DNA of 64,000 nt from Cerioporus squamosus (GCA_022592435.1 JABYQS010000061.1:1-64000); one strand, 5' to 3'; positions 23,008 through 34,022 are shown, counted from the stretch's first letter. Program-made: numbers and translations. Notes: generated from the sequence alone by a model not told the origin.

Positions 23008-24104
23008 GTGTCAAGCAAACGTCCGCGAGAGCATGACACGGAATCTGGCAGTCCAGCTCAAGCAAACAAGACACGCACGGATATGACCGAACCTACTTGG
23101 GATGACGAGTTTTGGTACGAAATTACGAAGATGGATCAATCATCCTGGAGGCGCGAAACGTGCAGTTCCGTGTCTACAAAGGCGTCCTCGCAGATCACTC
23201 TCCTGTGTTCGCAGATCTGTTCTCTCTTCCGCAACCACCACTCTCCTCTGTCGATGCTGTTCTTCCCGACTTTCCGGTCGTCGGCCTCGATGATAGCCCC
23301 GAAGATCTTCGTCACATTCTTCGAGCTCTGCTCCCGAGGAAGCACGCAAGGTCAGGCTATCATCCCGCTGATATCTCTCATAGGGACTACCGGCTCACAA
23401 TATCCTCAGGTTTATTCTAATCGATGTATTGGAGCCCTCCTTCTACGATATCTCAGCGTACGTTCGACTCGGACACAAATACCAGATAGACGAGTTACTC
23501 AAACAGGCGCTCGACTTCCTCAAGAGACACTTCACCACCGATTTCGATACGTGGTACGCGCACGAACTCTACGTCCCGGAGAAGTGGGACGATGTGCATG
23601 CCATCGGAGTTGTCAATATCACCCACCTGGTCGGCTGCGATTCCCTCCTCCCCTCGGCGCTGTCGGTTTGCTGTATGCTAGACGGGAAGGACCTCGTTGG
23701 CGGTTTCGTGCGCGAGGACGGGACGAGGGAGCGGCTTAGCGAGCAAGACCTGACGCTCTACATTACGGCGATAAGCACGCTCTGTCAGGCCTCTACCGGG
23801 GTGGTCTTGGCGGTGTTCGTGCCGTTCAGTCGCGAGAAAGCCCAATGTGGATCGGCAAAGAGCTGTCGCGAAGGGGTGCGGGAACTGCTCCATTGCTACG
23901 GGTCTTCCCCATGCTATCGCCCGCGGACATCCTTACTGCTCGTGGGCTTCTTATGTTGATGACTGGTCGGACGACCCGCATGTGTCGATTTGCCCTCGCT
24001 GCTTGGAGTCGCTGCGGGTGTTATTCTGCGCCGAACAGCGAAAGCTGTGGATCCATTTGCCGGAGCTTCTAGGGATCCCAGTGGAGGGATGGCCAAGACC
24101 GTGA
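23008..24104 (+). pseudogene. BTB copy F: no start codon, two frameshifts
   Basis: Clear homologue of D (SSKRPRE, DDEFWYE, VQFRVYKGVL, HSPVFADLFSLPQP, DDSPEDLRHILRALLP; the intron after HAR is intact; then SAYVRLGHKYQI and HAIGVVNITHL). Three lesions are visible. No ATG lies between the upstream stop at 22978 and the conserved N-terminus. Near 23120-23130 an 8-base near-tandem duplication (TACGAA then ATTACGAA) breaks the frame inside the BTB core. A one-base shift near 23890 separates the middle from the C-terminal ICPRC..W..LPELLGIPVEGW part. Otherwise splice sites and most codons look conserved, so inactivation is recent, or partly an assembly artefact. Confidence 0.75.
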
Positions 24105-24444
24105 CTAGAGGATGAGCATTGAGCATGCAGGTGTAGAAGAGGTACACCGGGAATTCCTATGGATCTATCAATCTCGGTGTTAGCCTAGGCGTAGACATGT
24201 ACTTGTACAGTAGTAGTCCTTGCAGTTGCACTACCAGTACTTAGTGTGAGTACTAATAAGTACGCTAAGTACTACGTCGCCATCGCCGGATGCCAGTGGA
24301 TTCAGAGCGCCCGTTTTACCAGGCGCGCACGACGATGCCCCTCCTTCCTTGTTCCTTTGTGCTACAACACTACTACACGGTGTCTTTTGCCTTCTACGCC
24401 TTAGGTCAGTAACGTTGTCTTACTATCTTGGCGACGCTACAGCT
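24105..24444. other. Intergenic with small GTACT-rich inverted repeat
   Basis: Flank between copies F and G. AGTACTTAG at 24236-24244 and CTAAGTACT at 24265-24273 form a 9-bp inverted repeat in a stretch rich in GTACT words. Presumed promoter side of copy G. Nothing else is supported. Confidence 0.45.
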
Positions 24445-25569
24445 ATGGAGAGCGGCACTTCAGAGGCACGTGTAGAGCCCACAGCTCAAGCTCAAGCTTC
24501 CAGCGACTCGCTGGACCTGCGCAAGGACGAGGAGTTTTGGATGGACGATGGGACCATCATCCTCATCGCGCGGGGGGTCGGATTTCGAGTGTACTGGGGC
24601 GTCCTATCTAGCCATTCCCCCGTCTTCGCAGAGATGTTCTCCCTCCCTCAACCCGCACAGTCGCCATCACCATCCAGCCTCATACCCACGCCGCATCGGC
24701 GTGCCCTGTTGTTCATGTGGATGATAGCCCCGAGGATTTTCGGTGCATTCTGAGGGCTCTCCTTCCGGGCAAAGATGAGAGGTGAGTCATATGTATGCGT
24801 CGTTTACGCCCAACCAACCCACATCCTGTAGATTCGTCCGTGACCAGCCTGATTATCCGACCTACGACATGATATCTGCGTACGCCCGCCTCGGCCACAA
24901 GTACCAGATAGATCATCTCTTGGACCAGTCGCTGCATTATCTGAAACAGCATTTCACGGCCAACTTTGATCGATGGTACAATAGGCCCGTTCATAAAGGA
25001 GGGTACGTCCCTCCGCATTTCAAGCCCATCCATGTTATCGGTGTCGTCAACATCGCACGCCTCGCTGGCTGCGATACCATCCTCCCAATCGCGCTGGCAC
25101 TTTGCTGCTCGCTCAATCCGGAAGTGCTACTACGTGGCTTCAGACGTCCGGACGGTTCTGTCGAACAGCTCGACCATGAGGATCTCATCCGCTGCCTGGT
25201 CGCCACACCGGTCCTTATGCAGAAGACCACTTGTGCCGTCCTTCGTGCCTTGAGGCCGACCGCGAAGGGGTCGTCAGGGGAGACCGTGGTCACGATGTGC
25301 AACTCGGGAGCGCGATGCCAGGCAGGTCTGCGGAGTCTACTCTACGACGCCCTGGATGCCAACGAGACCCATATCGCAAACCCGTATCCCTTCCATCCGT
25401 GTTCATTCTACATTATGACGATAACGGGGATGTCCAGTCTATCTGTAAGCGTCATCTCACCGTGGTCAGTACCTACTTGCGTGTCGAGCAGAGCCAAATT
25501 TGGGACCTGTTGCCGGAGATATTTCGCATTGAGGTTGAGGGTTGGAGACCGGCATGGGGACTTGACTAG
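24445..25569 (+). pseudogene. BTB copy G: two frameshifts
   Basis: The ATG at 24445 opens MESGTSEARVEPT..KDEEFWMDDGTIILIARGVGFRVYWGVL..HSPVFAEMFSLPQP. The frame then shifts near 24670 before VVHVDDSPEDF and CILRALLPG. The family intron (GTGAGT..CTGTAG, about 24780-24831) is intact, and the next part (SAYARLGHKYQI, HVIGVVNIARL, LPIALALCC) is open up to a second shift near 25410, before the C-terminal ICKRH..W..LPEIFRIEVEGW. The second Cys of the usual C-x2-C is His, still a possible metal ligand. Either a recent pseudogene or a gene with two sequence errors. Confidence 0.7.
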
Positions 25570-26363
25570 CCACAAAGGGCGAAGTTGGCTTGGACAGAGA
25601 TGAGGTCGTTACTCACGTATGCGGTACGAAGAGTCGACGTATGACCGCTCACTAGGATTTGCTTATATTTCAGGACTAGGCCAGCTCCTCAGCGACGTGT
25701 ACGCATGCTGCTCTTCGTAGCAAAACCGGTGCACGTATTCGACGGGTACAGTGTCGGTGGGTTACAGCGTATACAAGTATGTTCGTTTGTCTGTTTCGTT
25801 CGCGCAATCTCGCATGTCGTATGGTCCGACCTCTCTGCCGGAAGCCTTCAAATTCCCCCTCGCGCGTACATTGGCGGCATCGCTGTCCGACCGCGGTGTC
25901 GAGCGGGCATTGGTAAGCGTTCTATCATGAGAATGCCCCACCTTTAACGTCTCTGTTCTGCTGACCTTCTATGAGCGCATATATGCGAGTAGCTTATGCG
26001 AGCAGGTATGCGGTGGGCCGGTGGCAGCGGACACGGCGGTAGGACACACCCGGTAGAACGTTAATTACTATCGCAAGCACTCGCAATACGGATCGATGTT
26101 CAAGTGCTAGACCTTCGGAGATTCCGGTGGGTACGGTGTATCGGCACATGACATGGGAAAGCTGACATGTGTGGATCTGGCAGCAGACGCAATTTCAAGC
26201 AAGATGCCATATTTCGCGTTCTATGGTCTGTACGGAACGCCGCAGATGACTCATCCAGACTTCTCTGTGGTTTCGAGCGACCGGCAGATCGTTCTATCGT
26301 TATTCGTGGAGGCGCATATAAGTCACCTCAGAGCGATGCAGCATTCGGTACTGCACCTTCACC
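25570..26363. other. Intergenic
   Basis: About 800 bp upstream of the dehydrogenase-like gene with only short domain-less frames. Confidence 0.5.
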
Positions 26364-27481
26364 ATGGCATCTTACGCTATCATTGGAGCAGCTCGAGGCA
26401 TTGGCCTCGAATATGTCCGTCAGCTGGTAAGCAAACTCACGACAGAGCCAGCCGGGTCGTTCACTGACTGACCTTCAACTCGTGTAGGCGGCGAGACCCA
26501 ACTCGATCGTACTCGCTGTTGTGCGCAACGCGGCGAAGTCCACGCACCTTCAAGCTGCCATCAAGGGTCTCCCAAACGTTCACGTTCTCGAGGCTGATGT
26601 GACGGATCACAAGACTCTGGAGGTAAGTGCTATGGGACTGCACTCCCGGTCCATACGCCTCCGTACTGACCGCTCGCTCTCCTCAGAACGCTGCGAAAGC
26701 GGCCTCCGCAATAACTGGAGGGAAGCTAGACTATCTCATTCATACCGCCGCATACGTGAACATGACTACCTTCTGGAAGGGCCTCGATCAATTGTGAGTG
26801 ACCGCCCACGCTGTGCCTGCGCTCTTTCCAACTGAACTATGATAGTGCGAACATGGACGAACTCGATACCAGCTTTCTCGCCGCGGTATGTCCAACTCAC
26901 ACCCGAGTTTTATCTACGACACGGTTTCCGCTCACGTCTCCTTCAGTTCAAGACCAACGCGCTCGGCGTGATCCACAGCGTCACCGCGTTCCTCCCGCTT
27001 CTCCGAGCAGGATCCGCCAAGAAGGTCGTCGTGTTGGAACCCAACAACTCCGACCCGAAGACTGTGCGCGCGTACGGCCTCGCGGGCATGGCCGCGCACC
27101 ACGTAACGAAGGCGTCCTCTCTCATGGTGGTGACGAAGTGGGCCGTCAAGCTGCAGGACGAGGGCTTCGTCGTGGTCGCCCTGAACCCCGGGATTGTCGA
27201 CACCACGGGCACGATTGGCGAGCATGGTGAGTCTCCTCTCGGGTCTGATGATACGTCGTGAGTATGTGCTGATGGGTATGGGGTCGGACGTTGCAGGGGA
27301 TCCCGCTGCACGCGTTTCTCTCTCGAAGGCGGTGGAGGGTTTCGTGAAGAGGGGCATCCCCGCTGTGCTGCAGACCCCGCAGGAGTCTGTGTCCGCGCAG
27401 CTCAAGGTCGTCGATGGCCTCAAGCCGTCCGACAACGGGTTGTTCTTGGACGCTAGCACTGGGAAAGAATACACGATCTGA
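26364..27481 (+). CDS. Short-chain dehydrogenase/reductase-like protein with Tyr-to-His at the active site
   Basis: Rossmann-fold SDR-like protein in about six exons. Exon 1 starts MASYAIIGAARGIGLEYVRQL, whose GAARGIG is the glycine-rich NAD(P)-binding turn. Then VLAVVRN, VLEADVTDHK (the conserved DVT that places the adenine ring), LDYLIHTAA in place of NNAG, FKTNALGVIHSV, and GLAGMAAHHVTKASSLMVVTKWAVKL where YxxxK is expected. The lysine is kept, but the catalytic Tyr is His (CAC; TAC would be a one-base change). NPGIVDTT completes the core. All introns (after QL, LE, DQF, LAA and EHG) keep frame. Cytosolic by lack of targeting signals. Catalysis may be lost or altered. It interrupts the BTB locus. 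Confidence 0.85.
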
Positions 27482-28094
27482 GCAGTCTCTCGACACAAGT
27501 ACAGTCGTACCTCTTGGATGATACTGAGCACCCGTTGTGTACTAGTACAGCTCAAGACTGGTTGCGATATGACGTCGCTGTCTACAGGCAACTGCAAGTG
27601 CTGTCGCTATTCCAGGATTCACACGCGTGATCCACACTTCTCATGAGGCCGCCGCCCATCGCGAACTTCCGGAGTACTTTCCCTCGAACGTCAGGGACAA
27701 CACCTTGATGGTGGTCTGTCTAATCTCGTCAGTACTGTCTGAAGTCCGACTACTATGAATTGTACTCATCGTTAACGACAGACCCTAACAGAACTAGCAC
27801 TGGTGCTTCCACCACGCCACCATCATACGACATATCCTAGCGACCCACAGACGTGCTTTATCGGAAGTGGTCAGGTCTTGACTGTTTTATAGCTCATGGC
27901 AGCTCATGACTTGCCATCATGACAGGTCATGACATCGATCTACTCTTCATCACCACAGGTGGCGCTCACGAAGCAATATAAAAGGCGTGTGTCTCTTCCG
28001 CAACACCATTGGTTACGCTGGCATACTCTCATACACCGTGAGTGCATGCCGGCGCTTCCGTTCGCTCCCAGGCTTGTCTCTTACTAGTGCGCAG
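27482..28094. promoter_or_regulatory. Upstream region of BTB gene H with TATA box and TCATGAC repeats
   Basis: A TATA-like element (ATATAAAAGG) lies at about 27977-27986, some 110 bp before the ATG of gene H. Between 27890 and 27935 the words AGCTCATG and TCATGAC recur (for example 27904-27910 and 27927-27933), with GTCATGAC forming short palindromes. This is a plausible factor-binding cluster. It differs from the TGACGTCA palindromes of copies C, D and E. Confidence 0.5.
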
Positions 28095-29210
28095 ATGTTG
28101 AAGTCTAGTGCGCCCTCAGCGACGATGGCAGGTCCCGGGACACTTCAATCGACGCCTGCACGGGCGAGGGACCGCGATCTCTGGTTCGACGACGGGACGA
28201 TCATCATCGTCGCGCAAAACACCGAGTTCCGCGTCTACAGGGAATACCTCTCCGAACGCTCTGAGGTCTTCAGAGACATGTTCTCTTTCGGCCATCCGAC
28301 GATTCAGCATTTCAACGCTCGGAATGCCTGGCCGGACTTCCGTCTAACCGGCGACGTTGGGTCGATCCTGGATATCAACGTCGAGAATCCGTTCCCGGTC
28401 GTCCATGTGCCCGACTCTGCCCGGGACTGGCGGAATGTCTTGCGTCTGCTGTTCCATCCTGAAGATCCGGGGTACGTCCCACTGGCATTCTCGTCCTGAA
28501 CCCCGACGTGGCTGACGGCTTGCATCTACAGCCTCTTCCTGAAACGCTCAGACCCCTCATTTGACGTCCTCTCCGCCTGCGTCCGCCTGGGCGACAAGTA
28601 TCAGATGCCGGCTATCTACAAGCAAGGAATGGACTACTTGAAGGGTCACTTCACGACCAACCTGTCTGTCTACAAGAGCAGAACCAACTGGGTACCGCCC
28701 GGGTTCACGCTGGCGCACGCCATCGGGGTGGTCAACCTCGCGCGGTTGACGGGAGTATATACCCTTCTTCCGGTAGCGTTGATGGCATGCTGTCGGATGG
28801 GCGCGGACATCTTGGAAGGGTTCACGTACAGCGATGGAGAGCGGGAGACGCTTTCGACTGAGGATCTCGGCTTATGCTTCGTCGCAAAACCCAAGTTACT
28901 CAAGGCGACCATCCTTACCTACTTCACCACCTACGCGTCTCTTCCTCCCGGAACTTGCGATCTGAAGGAAGGTGGAGACGCATGTCGGCGTGCGCTTCAG
29001 GGCCTGTCGGATATCGCGGCGCGAGAGGGCCACTCCGCCAACCTGCCTGACCCGTTCATCTTGCTGAACTACAGCCTGCCCGACACCGAGGGTGCGCGGC
29101 TGTGCAAGAGTTGCTCAACGGCAATTGAAGAACGTCAGCTGCAGGAACAAAGGGACAATTGGGAGCTATTGCCGTCCATGGGCCTCGGAATCGATGTGCC
29201 CGGGTGGTAG
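28095..29210 (+). CDS. BTB/POZ protein H (351 aa)
   Basis: Plus-strand BTB gene, the close paralogue of A. Exon 1 (28095-28471) has DRDLWFDDGTIIIVAQNTEFRVYREYL, FRDMFSF and SARDWRNVLRLLF. A 60-bp intron (GTACGT..CTACAG) is followed by exon 2 (28532-29210) with SACVRLGDKYQM, HAIGVVNLARL, LLPVALMACC and YSDGERETL. The C-terminal module is C-x8-C, 39 residues, C-x2-C (CKSC), then W..LPSMGLGIDVPGW. Relative to A it has about 20 extra residues (around NARNAWPDF..LDINVEN) between the FGHPTI loop and the VHV strand. Similarity to A starts at this ATG, which supports the start. Confidence 0.9.
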
Positions 29211-31105
29211 TGGGGAGGTGCCGCAGATGCGTCTAGATGATCACGGCGGGTATGTTGCCACCTCACTGACTCGATTGTACGTACAGGGCTCATCGATACT
29301 CTCAGTGGTTCCGGTCCTGCGCCAGCAGTGAGTATTCCAGTCCGAGACCACTAATGCAATCGCTGAACGGGCCTCCATCCAGAACTCGCTGTCGGATGGA
29401 GCCGCCTTTGTGGCTTCGCTTTTCGAGTCTAATCAGGTCCTCCTCCATGTTTAAATGATAATGAATCAACATCGATAAGAGAGAGGAGAAGATGATGTAC
29501 TGCAAGGGACGGAGTCGTCGCAGAACAAGTCTCTCTCAGTGAAGGCGCTTCCGCAGCAATTCGGTATACGCGCGCCTGCGAGACTTGCTTTCCGACTTCC
29601 ACCTGCACGCTCAGTCGAACTTTGCCATAGCTTCGGCGCTGACCTATCTGCGACAAGGCTCTGCGGTAGAATGCCGTGTCTGTCACTTGGACCTTGGTGA
29701 TAGCAATTGTGACACGGCTTGTTCAGCAAAGTTGTAACCTACCGCTCGAGGGGCTCAAGCCGTGCAGGTTCGACCCGAGCGTTCGAGAGTACCGCAGGGA
29801 CTGTACTGAAGTACATCAGGGTATGCACGAGCTGCCTCGGACCGAGAGTAAGTGGTTCGTCATACTCTGTTACCAACCCCGTGGCCCGCCTGACGAACCA
29901 CTTCAACCGGTAACTCCAGGTCGCTCTCTGGTGCCAACGGCACACGTCAATGGTCCCAATGCAGTCAATTCCGATGTCAAATGCAATAGCGCTTCAGTAT
30001 GACTGGCGATTCTGATTGCGCGGGCACAGTAGTCGGTTGGGGCGCAACTGCCAAACCGTGTGCTGATGCGGCTACACAGGTACGTACTACACTGCTTCGG
30101 ATGATGCTCGTACCTCTCCACATGAGAGCGCCGCTACCGTCGAGTATACGAAAGCTGGCACAGAGGCTACGCAGTAGGCGCTACGATCAGTGGCCGCCAC
30201 ACTGCGCCGGGTCTGCCTTGCAATGGAGCCCGGAGGTCACTCGTACAGACTGCGGCTACAGCTGCGATGAACAGTGATCCGGGTCCGATGTTGGGCGGAG
30301 AGGTTAGAGCGGTCCGCACTGCATATGTCACCTCTCAGCGCCGTTGCATCTTCTGCCGCGAGTTCGGGTGCCAGCGGTTACTTAAGACGCTAGTCACGGA
30401 CCCGCAGTCAGTATTCAGTCAATGGTCTGGAGGAATTTCGACAAGTGATCGAGCTCTCTTCTCTGAAAGGCTGGTCCCTGCCACTGCCAGTGGGTAAGGG
30501 AGCTCCCATCCTTGTCTGAGCATGGCTCCTTCTGCGTGTAAGCGCGATGTAGCTGCATCCTTGATGGATACCCTGCCAGGTTAAGATCCCCATGGTGGGC
30601 GCGGTGAGGCTAGCGCTTAATTCCCCACCTTCGCCCCACCGCAGCATAAGCATGGACATGGACCATGCCCGACGCTCGGCGGAAACAGTCTGCTTTACAT
30701 ACAACAGTTTCCCCCACCAGTAGTTAACGTCATGATCCGGCTTCATTCCAGGATGCTGTCCTATCGACTCCTTAACCGGAGGTGTCCAGAATTGCTCCAG
30801 CGTACCGCCGAAAATTGCCTTCACTGATCTGCTTCACAGGACGTGCCCTCGCCGCCGCAAAGACTGGCTATGCGCCCGTACCAGACACCTATTAGTGCGC
30901 TCGGAACTGTTTCATGCACGTTGCTGTCAGTGTCCGTCATCCTCTCGGATCCCAAGGCACCACTCGTCACTGCGATGAATCAGAACAGCTCCGGTGGGTC
31001 TCAACCGCCGGCGATGGCTTGCGGCCTTTTGACTAGTAGGCTGCGCAACTGCAAGGGTCCTTACGTTTCGAGGGCCCCCCGACCTTTTCATGTTCTCGCA
31101 CTTCG
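29211..31105. other. Long intergenic stretch
   Basis: About 1.9 kb without a supported gene. A 138-codon minus-strand frame (30824-30408) and several shorter plus-strand frames have no recognisable motif. I searched for BTB remnants here and found none. Confidence 0.45.
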
Positions 31106-31113
31106 TATATAAG
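31106..31113 (+). promoter_or_regulatory. TATA box of the NTF2-like gene at 31240
   Basis: TATATAAG, about 130 bp before the ATG, followed by a pyrimidine-rich leader typical of well-expressed fungal genes. Confidence 0.6.
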
Positions 31114-31239
31114 AGGGCTGCCCCTCCCGCCCTGCGTTCTCTCAGCCGTCCTCCATTACCTTCGACACGTCTCAGTCATCGTGTTCGCTCTCACAACTCC
31201 CGACCACTCAACTCTCCTATCCATATTCAGCGTACATTC

Positions 31240-31895
31240 ATGTCGTCCAACATCGTCCTCCCTGACCTCCCGAACTGGGTCCAGCAGCGCGTCACTGCCC
31301 TCTATAGCGCGAAGACCGCCGAGGACTTCAGTGCCGCGTTCGATGCATTCATCTCCCAGAATGTCTCTATCAAGGTCAACGGGAAGCCCACGAGCCGTGC
31401 CCAGTACAAGCAGATGATTCAGGGGGAGATCACCGAAGACGTTGGTGCCCAGGTCTCCTTCAACGGCATCGTATCCGTCCCCTCGGACGACAAGGACCTC
31501 CGCGCTATCGGCGTGAGTTCATACATAGTCTCCCTTTCTTTGGCTCAAGAGAGACGCTGACTATTCCTGGCTCGGTGCAGACGGGATCCGTGGGTGCCCT
31601 CTTCGATGCCGAAGTCTTTGGAAAGTTCTTCGTCTTTGGGGCGCCCCAGGCGAACACCGTCAGCTCTTCCCTCAACGTGCTGTACGTATCGTTTGTCGTC
31701 AAGTTGAGGTCATTAGCTGACCCTGTGTTGCTTTCTAGTGTCATCCAGGACCCCTCGCTTCACCACCACCAGGTCGGCCGCGGCGGCGCGTTCGACGGAC
31801 GTCGGGTCTCCGAACTGGACGAGGTCCTCACCGACGTGCCAAACAAGATCACTCCTCCCGGGTCCGGGTCCCTTCCCCCAGCCACTTCCTCTTAA
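31240..31895 (+). CDS. Small NTF2-like (SnoaL-like) protein, copy 1 (176 aa)
   Basis: Three exons (31240-31512, 31581-31681, 31739-31895) encode 176 aa. The N-terminal WVQQRVTALYSAKTAEDF and AFDAFISQNVSIKVNGK, then QYKQMIQGEI and VSFNGIVSV, follow the helix-helix-strand order of NTF2/SnoaL-like folds, in which a helix pair precedes a DAFIS..NVSIKVNGK strand. The last exon has RRVSELDEVLTDV, the family C-terminus, plus a His-rich insertion (LHHHQVGRGG). Two paralogues lie at 46.2 and 48.3 kb with the same intron positions; the 101-nt middle exon is identical in length in copy 2. No signal peptide. The fold is inferred from pattern only. Function, whether enzyme or ligand carrier, is unknown. 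Confidence 0.78.
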
Positions 31896-32525
31896 CTGGA
31901 GAGCAGCATTCGTCTTGCTATGCATATGTAACGTTATCGTACGCTAAGATCTTGTACAATGTAGTGATCAACGGACATGCCGTGTGGCACCAGTATAAGC
32001 TCATCCAATAATTGCTCTCGTATCTCAGCATTCCTGTCGTGAGTGAGTGTCTTGCTTCGACTGATTTTCTGTGTTCACAAAACCACCCCGTTCCTGCATG
32101 AAAGCAAAGAGATGTATTGATTTCCGTCCGACGAGTCAACTGCACCGCGCCCCCCGCCACGCGGTACTCATGTCACGGAGAACAATGACGAGAAGCGCAA
32201 CTTGCCTTAGCCGAGGCCTAAACTATAGAACAAAGCGAGGTCGAACACGTATATGACCTGCACGCACACTCGCCGCCACCCTCCAGCATCCAACATCTGC
32301 GACGTATCCCATTGCTGTCATTGCATCTACTCGGTGTGTTCAGTTGTCGCTGTTCCCTGGTAGAGTCCCTAACCACCGAAGTCAGGTGTTCCGGATCGCA
32401 AAGGCCGCTAGCCGACCACCTTGAATCTCCGCTCTGCGACCTTTCCTCCCGCTTCCGCAACCACCTCCGTTCATTGTCCCATACCACCACTAAAAAGCAC
32501 TCCAACCACTTCCCCAACCAACAGC
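31896..32525. other. Intergenic
   Basis: About 630 bp, 3' flank of the NTF2-like gene and promoter side of the next gene. The last 100 bp is C-rich, as in leaders of well-expressed basidiomycete genes. Nothing else was seen. Confidence 0.5.
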
Positions 32526-33583
32526 ATGTTCTCTGCATTCTCTCTTACAAGCCGCCCCTTCGATCTGGCGGCCACCATAGAGGCCTGGGCGACGTCCTCG
32601 CCAAACCACCCGGTCTCCGAGTTCAAAGGCAAGCCAAAGCGCAAAGACGACCCCCCAGCGGAGGTATGGCTCACGTCCGTCGAGAATGGCTGCAACGCAC
32701 GCCGTATCCCGAAGACGCATTGGCCGGACGTCGCGAAGCACTTCATGGTGAAGAAGGCCCGAGGCCGCGTTACGGAGGTCGAGAAGGTCATGCGCGCCCT
32801 GCATGGAGACCAATGGGTATGGACGTGGAAGAACTTTCGGGTTGCAGTCCTGAACATGGGTTGTGCGTACCCTCCTCTTCGTCTCTCCCTGCTGTCGGCC
32901 AGGGGTGGGTATACTGACGGTGGTTTGGGCGGTGGTTAGGGAACATCGACGAGAAGAAGACTCGCGAGGTCAACATCGAGAGCAAGGGCTCCGGCCTCTG
33001 GAAGATCGTGACAGGTCAGAAGGACACCTCCACTTCCTCACCTACGCCTGCCTCCACAACCGCTCCCAAGAACGGCAACGGAAGCAAGCTCGTGGCCCAG
33101 CCTAAGAAGGCACTTTCTGACGCGAAGCCGAACAAACCACCTCCGAGCAAGCCCTCGAAGCTCTCCGGTACCGCGCCCAAGCCTGCTGTGCTTCCCAAGG
33201 AAAAGGAGAAGAGCACCGAGAAGGCCAAGGAGGAGAAAGAGAAGAAGGACGCCCGGCCTACCTCCGCTCGCTCAGGCTCCCTCTTCTCTCTCCCAGCGCT
33301 GCCCTTCCTCCGCCCGACGCCCCAGCCAGAGCAGTCGATGCTCAACCGGATCAGTGCACAAGTCCCCCTCTGGCTCCTCGCCGCCACCGAGGCCCTCGCG
33401 ACGCTGGCAAATGAGAACCCGGACGTCCTCACCGCGATCGCCACTGGGCTGGTCGCGGTGGGCACGATGAGCGCTGGAGGGAGCGCTGCGATTGCGGCGG
33501 TTGGGGAGGCGGCGGTCGTTGTTGGGCGTGCGCTGAAGAATGCGCACGACAGGGCTCAAGGCCATCGCGGGCATGGGCACTAG
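32526..33583 (+). CDS. Unknown basidiomycete protein J with basic linker and hydrophobic C-terminus (326 aa)
   Basis: Two exons (32526-32862 and 32940-33583, 77-bp intron) encode 326 aa. The N-terminal domain (FDLAATIEAWA, PPAEVWLTSVENGC, WPDVAKHFM, WTWKNFRVAVLNMGWNID) is conserved with protein K and contains several Trp. It is followed by ESKGSGLWKIVTG and a Lys/Ser/Pro-rich linker (KEKEKSTEKAKEEKEKK). The C-terminal part, VPLWLLAATEALATLANENPDVLTAI then a Gly/Ala-rich hydrophobic stretch (GLVAVGTMSAGGSAAIAAVGEAAVVVG), could be a membrane-active helix pair, loosely reminiscent of Ifi6/27-like Gly/Ala helices (weak). Family not recognised. Tail to tail with K, 440 bp apart. Confidence 0.72.
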
Positions 33584-34022
33584 GAAAGACGCTTTCGTGA
33601 GCGACGAGAGAAGACGGGATGGGAAGGAATGTAACATAGGTCTCTGCAGGTTCCCAGGTTGCACTTACTAGCCCGGAGCTCGTACGCAGGGTATTCATGG
33701 CGCTTCACGATCCGAGTGACATGGATCGTACTATTATCAATATACCTGCGAACGCGACTATCAGTATGTGACGTCTGAACGAGGGAGAGAGAACGCGACG
33801 AAACGACGTACAAGTGAGTGTGCTTCAGTCAGAACATGCGGAAGCAGCGAATAGTACATGGTTATAAGTTATTGGTGATAAATGACTGTTGTACAAATGA
33901 ATGCTGTCCTAGACTGTCCTTCGTATGCGAAAGGCTCGTGAAGATCAAGAATTGAGAGTCGTTCAACAACTCATAAGACACTCCAATGTATCATACACAC
34001 CGCCGTGGTATGTCCTGGTCAC
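33584..34022. other. Convergent intergenic spacer between J and K
   Basis: Shared 3' flank of the two convergent paralogues. No obvious inverted repeat between their tails was noticed. Confidence 0.5.

Noticed and set aside
24236..24273. 9-bp inverted repeat in GTACT-rich spacer
   Set aside because: Short arms in a simple-sequence context; too weak to call an element.
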